Of a DNA stretch of 46,556 nt, positions 26,263-33,328 are shown in pieces (the first letter of the stretch is position 1; each line of letters starts with the position of its first letter). This stretch comes from Collinsella sp. (lineage in GTDB: Bacteria; Actinomycetota; Coriobacteriia; Coriobacteriales; Coriobacteriaceae), in contig DXMK01000001.1 in assembly GCA_019414245.1 (NCBI GenBank), positions 1 to 46,556 of the forward strand, in the 5' to 3' direction. The notes under the pieces are model-generated. The model was not told the DNA's origin. It saw only the letters and a program-made list of their open reading frames with translations, and made no database searches. The position numbers were made by a program, and so were the translations under genes.

Positions 26263-27228
26263 ATGGAGAACAAGTACGTCTGCTCTGTCGATATCGGCGG
26301 AACTAAAATTGCGACTGCCATCATGGAGTACCCGGCTGACGGTAGTGTGCCCCATCCCGTTTTTGAGGCCGAGGTTCCCACAGAGGCCCAAGAGGGCGGC
26401 GAGGCCGTCTTCCAGCGTATCGAGGCGTCTATCAAGGCCGCTCTTGAGGCGAATCCCGATGTCGAGGTTCTCGGTGTCGGTATCGGTGCCGCAGGCGTCG
26501 TCGATCCCAAGACGGGCGCCATTGCGTATGCCAATGAGATCATGCCCGGCTGGTCCGGCGTTCAGTTGGGGCCGCGTCTGCGCGAGGACCTTGGTCTTCC
26601 CGTTGCCGTTGTGGGCGACGTGCAGGCTCATGCTCTGGGCGAGGCCCACTGGGGTGTCGGCAAGGGCAAGTTCTCCGTCTTGTGTCTTGGCATCGGTACG
26701 GGTATCGGCGGCGCATATGTCGAGAACGGCCGCGTGATGCAGGGCTTCCATGGTGCTGCTGGCCATATGGGCCACATCGAGTGCTCGGCTGCCGCCGGCA
26801 TTCCCTGCGCCTGCGGGCGTTCCGGCCATCTGGAGTCGGTTGCTTCGGGCACTTCCATTGGTCGTATGTACGATGAGCGCTTTGGCCGCGTCGACCCCAG
26901 CCGTCCTTCGGTCGGTCGCGATGTGAACGACCTGTGCCGTGCAGGCGACGTAAAGGCGACCAAGGTCATCCATGATGCCGGCTTTGCGCTGGGTGCCAGC
27001 TTGGGCTCGCTCGCTAACATCCTGGACCCTGAGGTCATCGTGCTTTCGGGCGGCGTGATTCACCAAGGTCCCGATTGGCGTTCGCAGACGTGGAAGGATT
27101 CGGTGCACGAAGGCTATGCCAGCCAGGCGCTCGATCCACTTCAGGACACGCCGATCCTCATCGGTTCTCTGGAGGGCGACGCGCCACTTATCGGTGCCGC
27201 CGAACACCTTCTTGCGTCGTTGAAGTAA
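26263..27228 (+). CDS. nanK: ROK-family sugar kinase, probable N-acetylmannosamine kinase
   Basis: The 321-residue protein starts with the ATP phosphate-binding loop VDIGGTKIATAIM, has the probable catalytic base D119 in VVGDVQAHALGE, and carries the ROK zinc site GHIEC followed by IPCACGRSGHLE. There is no N-terminal helix-turn-helix, so it is a kinase rather than a NagC-type repressor. Its position between nanA and nanE argues for phosphorylation of N-acetylmannosamine to the 6-phosphate, though glucokinase activity cannot be excluded from sequence. AAGGAG at 26251-26256 stands 6 bases before the ATG at 26263. Confidence 0.83.
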   Translation: MENKYVCSVDIGGTKIATAIMEYPADGSVPHPVFEAEVPTEAQEGGEAVFQRIEASIKAALEANPDVEVLGVGIGAAGVVDPKTGAIAYANEIMPGWSGVQLGPRLREDLGLPVAVVGDVQAHALGEAHWGVGKGKFSVLCLGIGTGIGGAYVENGRVMQGFHGAAGHMGHIECSAAAGIPCACGRSGHLESVASGTSIGRMYDERFGRVDPSRPSVGRDVNDLCRAGDVKATKVIHDAGFALGASLGSLANILDPEVIVLSGGVIHQGPDWRSQTWKDSVHEGYASQALDPLQDTPILIGSLEGDAPLIGAAEHLLASLK

Positions 27229-27245
27229 ACATAACTACCAAGTGC

Positions 27246-27343
27246 GCCTTCTGAGGTGCCGCAGATTGACGTGAAAGAGGAGCGAAGCGTACTTCGGTAC
27301 GCGAGCGACGGTTTGAACGTCAAGGTGCGGTGTCTCAGAAGGC
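27246..27343. repeat. 98-bp long hairpin element between the ROK kinase gene and nanE
   Basis: The outer arms 27246-27272 and 27317-27343 pair over 27 positions: 10 bp, three consecutive G-T pairs, 5 bp, a 2x2 internal loop and 7 bp. Two unpaired stretches of 14 bases then flank a perfect 6-bp hairpin GCGTAC with a TTCG tetraloop (27287-27302). TGTTTTG follows, which is too weak for an ordinary terminator. It may be a dispersed palindromic repeat or a structured RNA segment controlling nanE. Confidence 0.7.
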
Positions 27344-27368
27344 TGTTTTGAGAAAGGTTGAGTCGAAC

Positions 27369-28055
27369 ATGACCGTCGATCCTTTGATTCAATCCCTGAA
27401 GGGCAAGCTCGTCGTGAGCGTTCAGGCGTATATGGGCGAGCCACTTCGTACGCCCGAGACCATGGCTCAAATGTCTCGCGCCTGCGAGCTTGGCGGCGCC
27501 GCCGCTATTCGCTGCCAGGGTCTTGCCGACATTGCCGCCATTAAGGGTCGCTGTGAGGTTCCTGTTATCGGCCTGTGGAAGGATGGGCACGAGGGCGTTT
27601 ACATCACGCCGACGCTGCGTCACGCTCGCGCCTGCGTTGCCGCGGGTGCCGATATCGTGGCGATCGATGCCACCGATCGTCCGCGTCCCGATGGCAAGAC
27701 CGTCGAGGACACCTTCCGTCCACTGCACGAGGAGGGTGTGCTCCTGATGGCGGATTGTGCCACCATCGAGGACATTCGCCGTGCGGTTGATATGGGTTTC
27801 GACCTGGTATCCACCACGCTTTCTCATGGTGTCGCCGCCATCGACTGTACCATGGCCGATGGCCCCGATCTGCCGCTCCTGCGTCAGGCGACCGAGGAAT
27901 TCCCCGGTCTTCCCATCATCTGCGAGGGCCGCGTGCACACGCCCGAGGAGGCTCGCGCCGCGATCGAAGCTGGCGCCTGGGCCGTTGTCGTCGGCACCGC
28001 CATCACGCACCCCACGAGTATTACGAGTTGGTTCAAGGCTGCGCTTGAGGCGTAA
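27369..28055 (+). CDS. nanE: N-acetylmannosamine-6-phosphate 2-epimerase
   Basis: NanE converts N-acetylmannosamine 6-phosphate into N-acetylglucosamine 6-phosphate, which feeds amino sugar catabolism. The 228-residue TIM-barrel protein shows the family stretches AYMGEPLRTPETM, AIRCQGLADI, PVIGLWKDGHEGVYITPT, IDATDRPRPDG and ICEGRVHTPEEA. The ATG at 27369 has only AAAGG about 11 bases upstream, so initiation may be weak or influenced by the hairpin just before it. It ends the nan cassette; nagA and nagB are not in the window. Confidence 0.93.
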   Translation: MTVDPLIQSLKGKLVVSVQAYMGEPLRTPETMAQMSRACELGGAAAIRCQGLADIAAIKGRCEVPVIGLWKDGHEGVYITPTLRHARACVAAGADIVAIDATDRPRPDGKTVEDTFRPLHEEGVLLMADCATIEDIRRAVDMGFDLVSTTLSHGVAAIDCTMADGPDLPLLRQATEEFPGLPIICEGRVHTPEEARAAIEAGAWAVVVGTAITHPTSITSWFKAALEA

Positions 28056-28106
28056 GACAGGCCTCGTATCCGCTCAGGGCGGTATACTCAATATAGGCAA
28101 TTGACC

Positions 28107-28144
28107 GCGCGGGATCCGGGTTGCTGGGTTCCGCGCTTGTTTTT
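28107..28144 (+). terminator. terminator between nanE and rapZ
   Basis: An 11-bp stem (28107-28117 with 28126-28136, two G-T pairs) with an 8-base loop is followed by TTGTTTTT. The rapZ ribosome binding site GGGAGG begins at the very next base. A TATACT box at 28083-28088 lies upstream of the hairpin, so it could also act as an attenuator for rapZ-whiA. Confidence 0.8.
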
Positions 28145-28156
28145 GGGAGGCAGCAC

Positions 28157-29077
28157 ATGCAAAAGGGAGATGCCATGGATGCGGCGGAGCGCTCGGAGCG
28201 CATCCCCGATATCGTCATCATCACCGGAATGTCCGGATCGGGCCGCACACAGGCCATGCACGTGTTCGAGGACATGGGCTATTTTTGCATTGATAACCTA
28301 CCTCCGCGTCTCATCGCCCAGCTTGCCGAGCTCGTCGGCATCAATACGGGCGTGGGCAGGCATCTCGCCGTCACCTGCGATTTGCGTAGCCAGGGACTGT
28401 TTGACGAGTTGCTCGATGCGGTCGCCGCGCTCGAAGAACGCGAGATGAGCTGCGACATCGTGTTCCTGGAGGCTTCTGACGAGGTGCTGATTCGTCGCTA
28501 CAGCGAAAATCGCCGCCGTCATCCCATTGCCAAGCCGGGGGAGACTACGGCCGATGCCATTCAGCGCGAGCGCCTTCAGCTGCAGGGCGTGCGCGATCGA
28601 GCCGATATGATTATCGACACGAGCCGTCTGCGCACCTCTGCGCTGCGCAACAAGCTACGTATGGCATTTTCCGAACTGTCCGACCAACAGCTCATGGACG
28701 TCCATGTGTTCTCGTTTGGCTTTAAGCACGGCATGCCCGTCGAGGCGGACATTATGATCGACGTCCGCTTCCTGCCCAATCCGTTCTACGATCCCGAGAT
28801 GCGCACGATGACCGGTCTCGATAAAAAGGTCTCCGATTTTGTTCTGGACCACCCCAAGACGCAGGAGTTTTGGAAGGCTTGGACACAGCTGCTCGATACG
28901 GTGATGCCGGGCTATATCGCGGAGGGTAAGCCGCAGCTTTCTATCGCCATCGGCTGCACGGGCGGACAGCACCGTAGCGTCGCCATTGCCGAGGCCACGG
29001 CCCGTTATTTGGAAGGCGCCCAGTATCACGTGAGCATCTCCCACCGCGACCTGTCGCGCGCCAACACGAAGGCATAG
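28157..29077 (+). CDS. rapZ: RapZ/YvcJ-family nucleotide-binding protein
   Basis: The 306-residue cytosolic protein has a P-loop GMSGSGRT at 24-31, with arginine in place of the usual lysine, the DNLPP motif, and the C-terminal domain signature IGCTGGQHRSVAIAE. In Gram-negative bacteria RapZ binds RNA and controls amino sugar synthesis; in Gram-positive bacteria YvcJ hydrolyses GTP and ATP, with a less defined role. I start at the ATG at 28157 because GGGAGG is 6 bases upstream; the ATG at 28175 also has a plausible site. It precedes whiA directly, but the yvcK gene normally found between them is absent. Confidence 0.92.
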   Translation: MQKGDAMDAAERSERIPDIVIITGMSGSGRTQAMHVFEDMGYFCIDNLPPRLIAQLAELVGINTGVGRHLAVTCDLRSQGLFDELLDAVAALEEREMSCDIVFLEASDEVLIRRYSENRRRHPIAKPGETTADAIQRERLQLQGVRDRADMIIDTSRLRTSALRNKLRMAFSELSDQQLMDVHVFSFGFKHGMPVEADIMIDVRFLPNPFYDPEMRTMTGLDKKVSDFVLDHPKTQEFWKAWTQLLDTVMPGYIAEGKPQLSIAIGCTGGQHRSVAIAEATARYLEGAQYHVSISHRDLSRANTKA

Positions 29078-29083
29078 GCCTGC

Positions 29084-30013
29084 ATGTCGTTTACCGCTGA
29101 GGTGCGCGACGAGCTTGCGCGCTGCGAACCCGAATGTGAATACTGCGATTTGTCGACGCTTGCCGCCCTGACGCGTGTGAGCGGTACGCTTTCGTTGGCC
29201 GGCTCCGGGCGGTATCGTTTGACGGTCGCGACCGAGACGGGCGCCGTCGCGCGCACGATGATCACACTGACGCATCGCATCCTTAAGCTCAAAACGGAGT
29301 TCACCGTCCGTAAATCTGTATTGCATAAGGTTCGAAACTACCTCATCACCTTGCCCGATCAACCCGACCTGGACAAGGCTCTGGTGCTGCTGGGCATTCT
29401 AGACCGCAGAGGAGGGCTCGTCGCTGGTGTTCCCCGACACATCGTTGCCCGTCCCTGCTGCAGGCTTGCCTACATCCGCGGCGCGCTCATCGCGGGCGGC
29501 TTCGTGGCCGATCCACGCGGCGATTTCCATTTGGAGATCGCGGTGCAGGGCGAGCAATATGCCAAGGGGCTTTGCGACCTGTTGGGGCAGATTGGGGTCC
29601 ATGCTCGTGTTAATGCGCGGCGGGGGTCATATGCCGTGTACATTAAGAGCGCCGAGGAAATCGAGCATTTATTAAAGCTGATTGGTGCCAAGCGCAGCGT
29701 TGCCGAGATTGAGGAGGCGCGCGCGGTCAAGTTGGTTAAGAACGATGTGAACCGTCGCGTGAACGCCGAGCTCGCCAACCAGACCAGAAGCGCCGGTGCT
29801 GCCCAACATCAGCTTGCGCTTATCGATGAGCTCGAGCAGCGCGGCCTTCGCGATGCGCTTCCGGATGCCTTGGCGGTCTTTTGCGACCTGCGCGAGCGAT
29901 ATCCCGATCTGTCGCTGCGTGATTTAGGGGAGATGGCTGACCCTCCCTTGTCGAAGTCGGCCCTCTACCATCGAGTTTTGAGGCTTGAAAAGCTCATTGA
30001 AGCAAACCGGTAG
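29084..30013 (+). CDS. whiA: DNA-binding protein WhiA
   Basis: WhiA proteins join an N-terminal domain related to LAGLIDADG homing endonucleases to a C-terminal helix-turn-helix. They act as transcription factors (sporulation in Streptomyces) or influence cell division and chromosome organisation (Bacillus). In this 309-residue protein the first part reads MSFTAEVRDELA, and LAYIRGALIAGGFVADPRGDFHLEI marks the homing-type core. The C-terminal LSLRDLGEMADPPLSKSALYHRVLRLEKL is the HTH. It begins 6 bases after the rapZ stop codon with only a weak ribosome binding site, so it is likely translated by coupling. Confidence 0.94.
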   Translation: MSFTAEVRDELARCEPECEYCDLSTLAALTRVSGTLSLAGSGRYRLTVATETGAVARTMITLTHRILKLKTEFTVRKSVLHKVRNYLITLPDQPDLDKALVLLGILDRRGGLVAGVPRHIVARPCCRLAYIRGALIAGGFVADPRGDFHLEIAVQGEQYAKGLCDLLGQIGVHARVNARRGSYAVYIKSAEEIEHLLKLIGAKRSVAEIEEARAVKLVKNDVNRRVNAELANQTRSAGAAQHQLALIDELEQRGLRDALPDALAVFCDLRERYPDLSLRDLGEMADPPLSKSALYHRVLRLEKLIEANR

Positions 30014-30058
30014 TTTAAAGTATCGACTTATATACGGATTTAGCTGCTATTTTATTCT

Positions 30059-30072
30059 TTAAAACGTTTTAA
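30059..30072. promoter_or_regulatory. perfect palindrome upstream of gap, operator candidate
   Basis: TTAAAACGTTTTAA is a perfect 14-bp palindrome about 30 bases upstream of the likely gap -35 box. Its core TAAAACGTTT is identical to the one at the nan operon promoter (17354-17363). It may be the binding site of a global carbon regulator, which would link the two operons. Confidence 0.45.
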
Positions 30073-30104
30073 CGTAAATTTGATTTTCAATTTCGACTAT
30101 TCTC

Positions 30105-30134
30105 GTGAAATTCAAGTCAAAAAAAAGGTATATT
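30105..30134 (+). promoter_or_regulatory. candidate promoter of gap
   Basis: TATATT at 30129-30134 is a good -10 box. GTGAAA at 30105-30110 matches the -35 consensus at four of six positions with an 18-base spacer. The region 30014-30130 is clearly more AT-rich than the genes around it. The leader would be about 65 bases long. Confidence 0.5.
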
Positions 30135-30206
30135 AGGCGAGTGGTTAGTTTGTGGGCCTCAACGGCGGGCGCTGTAGCTTGCGGGGGCCTTACGAAAGGA
30201 GACACA

Positions 30207-31232
30207 ATGGCAGTAAAGGTTGCTATTAACGGCTTCGGTCGCATCGGTCGTCTGGCTTTCCGTCAGATGTTCGGTCATGAGGGCTCCGAGATCGTCGCTA
30301 TCAACGACCTCACCTCTCCCGATATGCTCGCTTACCTGCTGAAGTACGACTCCACGCAGGGCAACTACGCTCGCGATCACGAGGTCGTTGCTGGCGAGGA
30401 TTCCATCACCGTTGACGGCAAGGAGATCAAGATCTACAAGGAGGCCGACGCCAACAACCTGCCTTGGGGCGACCTCGACGTCGACGTCGTTCTCGAGTGC
30501 ACCGGCTTCTACACCAGCAAGGCTAAGGCTCAGGCCCACATCAACGCTGGCGCCAAGAAGGTCGTCATCTCCGCTCCGGCCGGCAGCGATCTGCCCACCA
30601 TCGTGTACAACGTCAACCACGAGACGCTGACCGCTGAGGACAACATCATCTCCGCTGCTTCCTGCACCACCAACTGCCTCGCCCCGATGGCCAAGGGTCT
30701 GAACGACTTCGCTCCCATCGTGTCCGGCATCATGACCACCATTCACGCCTGGACCGGCGACCAGATGCCGCTCGACGGCCCGCAGCGCAAGGGCAACAAG
30801 CGTCGTAGCCGCGCCTGCGCCGTCAACATCGTCCCCAACACCACCGGTGCTGCCAAGGCTATCGGCCTGGTTCTCCCCGAGCTCAACGGTAAGCTCATCG
30901 GTGCCGCCCAGCGCGTCCCGACGCCGACCGGCTCCATCACCAACCTCTACGCTGTCGTTGACAAGAAGGTCACCGTCGACGAGGTCAACGCCGCTATGAA
31001 GGCCTACGCTTCCACCATCTCCGAGACCTTCGGTTACAACGAGGACGACATCGTCTCCACCGACATCATCGGCGAGACCCACGGCTCCATCTTCGACGCC
31101 ACTCAGACCATGTGCTCTGACCTCGGCAACGGCCAGACCCTCGTTCAGGTCACCTCTTGGTACGACAACGAGAACTCTTACACCTCTCAGATGGTCCGCA
31201 CCATCAAGTACTTCGAGAAGTTCGTTGCTTAA
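30207..31232 (+). CDS. gap: glyceraldehyde-3-phosphate dehydrogenase, type I
   Basis: This glycolytic enzyme oxidises and phosphorylates glyceraldehyde 3-phosphate to 1,3-bisphosphoglycerate with NAD. The 341-residue protein has the NAD-binding start VAINGFGRIGRLAFRQ, the catalytic cysteine C153 in SAASCTTNCLAP, and the WYDNENSYTSQMVRT end. AAAGGAG lies 5-6 bases before the ATG at 30207; the in-frame extension from 30105 is untranslated leader. Very strong codon bias agrees with high expression. A terminator at 31271 separates it from pgk, though both are probably controlled together. Confidence 0.97.
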   Translation: MAVKVAINGFGRIGRLAFRQMFGHEGSEIVAINDLTSPDMLAYLLKYDSTQGNYARDHEVVAGEDSITVDGKEIKIYKEADANNLPWGDLDVDVVLECTGFYTSKAKAQAHINAGAKKVVISAPAGSDLPTIVYNVNHETLTAEDNIISAASCTTNCLAPMAKGLNDFAPIVSGIMTTIHAWTGDQMPLDGPQRKGNKRRSRACAVNIVPNTTGAAKAIGLVLPELNGKLIGAAQRVPTPTGSITNLYAVVDKKVTVDEVNAAMKAYASTISETFGYNEDDIVSTDIIGETHGSIFDATQTMCSDLGNGQTLVQVTSWYDNENSYTSQMVRTIKYFEKFVA

Positions 31233-31270
31233 TTTAGCTTTTAGCGAATAGCTCGTTGAGCGTCTAAAGA

Positions 31271-31316
31271 AGGGCGCGGCCTTATAGGGCTTACACCCTA
31301 GGGTCGCGCCCTTTTT
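31271..31316 (+). terminator. terminator between gap and pgk
   Basis: A long, nearly continuous hairpin (AGGGCGCG at 31271 pairing with CGCGCCCT up to about 31311) ends in TTTTT. Ordinary intrinsic terminator; pgk then needs its own promoter or read-through. Confidence 0.9.
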
Positions 31317-31372
31317 ATAGGAAATCGTCTGCCGTAATGGGAGGCAGACACGTACGAAAGGTAGAAGCAAAC

Positions 31373-32563
31373 ATGGCCTTTACCAAGAAGACCGTCCGCG
31401 ACATCGATGTCGACGGCAAGCGCGTTCTCGTCCGCGTTGACTTCAACGTGCCTATCAAGGATGGCGTCGTTGGCGACACCACCCGCATCAAGGCTGCCCT
31501 GCCCACCATCAACTATCTCGTTGAGCACAACGCTCGCGTCATCCTCATGAGCCACCTCGGCCGTCCCGATGGCACCGGCTTCCAGCCCGAGCTGTCCCTC
31601 GAGCCCGTCGCTAAGAAGCTCGCTGAGCTCTCTGGTCTCGATGTTGCCTTTGTCGCCGACACCTACGGCGAGAAGGCTGCTGAGGCTGTCGCCGCCGTCG
31701 AGCCGGGCAAGGTCCTCGTTCTCGAGAACGTCCGTTTTGACAAGCGTGAGAAGAAGAACGATCCCGAGATCGCCAAGAAGCTCGCTTCCTATGGTGACGT
31801 CTTCGTTCTCGATGCCTTCGGCACCGCTCACCGCGCCCAGGGTTCCGTCGTGGGCCCCGCCGCTTACCTGCCTGCCGTCGCCGGCTTCCTGCTCGAGAAG
31901 GAGGTCGACACGCTGACCGGCATCTTCGCCGAGCCCGAGCGCCCCTTCGTCGCTATCGTCGGCGGTTCCAAGGTTTCCTCCAAGATCGGCGTTCTCGATC
32001 ACCTCATCGACTCCGCTGACACCCTGATCATCGGTGGCGGCATGGCCTACACCTTCTTCCTGGCTCAGGGCCTGTCCGTCGGTCAGTCCCTCAAGGAAGA
32101 GGACTGGGTCGAGCGCGCTGGCGAGATGCTCAAGAAGGCCAAGGAGAAGGGCGTCAAGATCCTGCTCCCCATCGACAACCGCGTTGCCGATCACTTTGGC
32201 GAGGACGCTGTCCCCGAGGTTGTCGCTTCCGACGCTATCCCCGACGATCGTGAGGGCATGGACATCGGCCCCAAGACCGAGGAGCTCTACGCCGAGGCCG
32301 TCAAGGGCGCCAAGACCGTGTTCTGGAATGGCCCCATGGGCGTCTTCGAGTTCGACAACTTTGCTCACGGCACCCAGGCTATCGCCGAGGCTGTCGCCGA
32401 GGCCGACTGCACCTCGATCATCGGCGGTGGCGACTCTGTCGCAGCTGTCAACAAGTTCAACCTGGCCGACAAGATGAGCTGGATCTCCACCGGTGGTGGC
32501 GCTTCCATGGAGCTCGTCGAGGGTAAGGCCCTGCCCGGAGTGGAGGCGCTTCTCGATGCCTAA
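31373..32563 (+). CDS. pgk: phosphoglycerate kinase
   Basis: Pgk makes ATP from 1,3-bisphosphoglycerate. The 396-residue protein has the substrate-binding VRVDFNVPIKDG and SHLGRPDG loops at the N-terminus, the hinge region, and the nucleotide-binding FWNGPMGVFE and GGGDSVAAVNKF segments. The ATG at 31373 is preceded by AAAGG about a dozen bases upstream, so the ribosome binding site is unremarkable or a little distant. Its end overlaps tpiA by ATGCCTAA, which couples the two. Confidence 0.97.
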   Translation: MAFTKKTVRDIDVDGKRVLVRVDFNVPIKDGVVGDTTRIKAALPTINYLVEHNARVILMSHLGRPDGTGFQPELSLEPVAKKLAELSGLDVAFVADTYGEKAAEAVAAVEPGKVLVLENVRFDKREKKNDPEIAKKLASYGDVFVLDAFGTAHRAQGSVVGPAAYLPAVAGFLLEKEVDTLTGIFAEPERPFVAIVGGSKVSSKIGVLDHLIDSADTLIIGGGMAYTFFLAQGLSVGQSLKEEDWVERAGEMLKKAKEKGVKILLPIDNRVADHFGEDAVPEVVASDAIPDDREGMDIGPKTEELYAEAVKGAKTVFWNGPMGVFEFDNFAHGTQAIAEAVAEADCTSIIGGGDSVAAVNKFNLADKMSWISTGGGASMELVEGKALPGVEALLDA

Positions 32564-33323
32564 TCGCACCCTTCTTATCGCTGGTAACTGGAAGATGAAC
32601 AACGACGTCGCCGAGGCTGCCAAGCTTGCCGACGAGCTGGCTCAGGCTCTGCCCGAGGTTCCGGCTGGCGTCGAGGTGCTCGTCTGCCCTCCGACCATCG
32701 ACATCACCACGGTTCATGACCGCATTCAGGCTGCCCCCATCGCCCTCGGTGCACAGAACGTGTACTGGGAGGCCAAGGGTGCCTTCACCGGTGAGTCCTC
32801 TTGCGACATGCTCAAGTCCGCTGGCTGCACCTACTGCATCATCGGTCACTCCGAGCGTCGCGACTACTTCCACGAGACCGACGAGGACCAGAACAAGAAG
32901 GCCAAGGCTCTCGTTGCCGCCGGTCTTGTTCCCGTCTTCTGCTGCGGCGAGTCCCTCGAGGTCCGCGAGGCTGGCACCTATGTCGAGCACGTCGTGAACC
33001 AGGTCAAGGCTGGCCTTGCTGGTCTTGAGATCACCTGCCCCAAGCAGGTCGTCGTCGCCTACGAGCCCATCTGGGCCATCGGCACCGGAAAGACCGCTAC
33101 CGCTGAGGACGCCCAGGAGGTCTGCGGCGCTATCCGTGAGACCCTCAAGGAGATGTTTGGCGAGGAGCTCGCCGACGGTATCCGCGTCCTGTACGGTGGT
33201 TCCGCTAAGCCCGGCAACATTGCCGAGCTCGTCGCCAAGCCCGACGTTGACGGCGCCCTCGTGGGCGGCGCTTCGCTCAAGGCTGCCGACTTCGCCTCTA
33301 TGGTCGTCAAGGCAGGCGAGTAG
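32556..33323 (+). CDS. tpiA: triosephosphate isomerase
   Basis: TpiA interconverts dihydroxyacetone phosphate and glyceraldehyde 3-phosphate. The 255-residue TIM barrel contains K13 in GNWKMN, the electrophilic histidine in CIIGHSERR, the catalytic glutamate in VAYEPIWAIGTGKTA (loop 6) and the phosphate-binding LYGGSAKPGN. The ATG at 32556 lies inside the last codons of pgk, with GGAGG at 32542-32546. gpmI follows after 5 bases, so pgk, tpiA and gpmI form one operon. Confidence 0.97.
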   Translation: MPNRTLLIAGNWKMNNDVAEAAKLADELAQALPEVPAGVEVLVCPPTIDITTVHDRIQAAPIALGAQNVYWEAKGAFTGESSCDMLKSAGCTYCIIGHSERRDYFHETDEDQNKKAKALVAAGLVPVFCCGESLEVREAGTYVEHVVNQVKAGLAGLEITCPKQVVVAYEPIWAIGTGKTATAEDAQEVCGAIRETLKEMFGEELADGIRVLYGGSAKPGNIAELVAKPDVDGALVGGASLKAADFASMVVKAGE

Positions 33324-33328
33324 GACAT

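Noticed and set aside
28157..29077. RapZ Walker A motif with arginine as a sign of inactivity
   Set aside because: GRT or GRS in place of GKS is, as I recall, common in actinobacterial RapZ proteins, so it is not taken as a defect.
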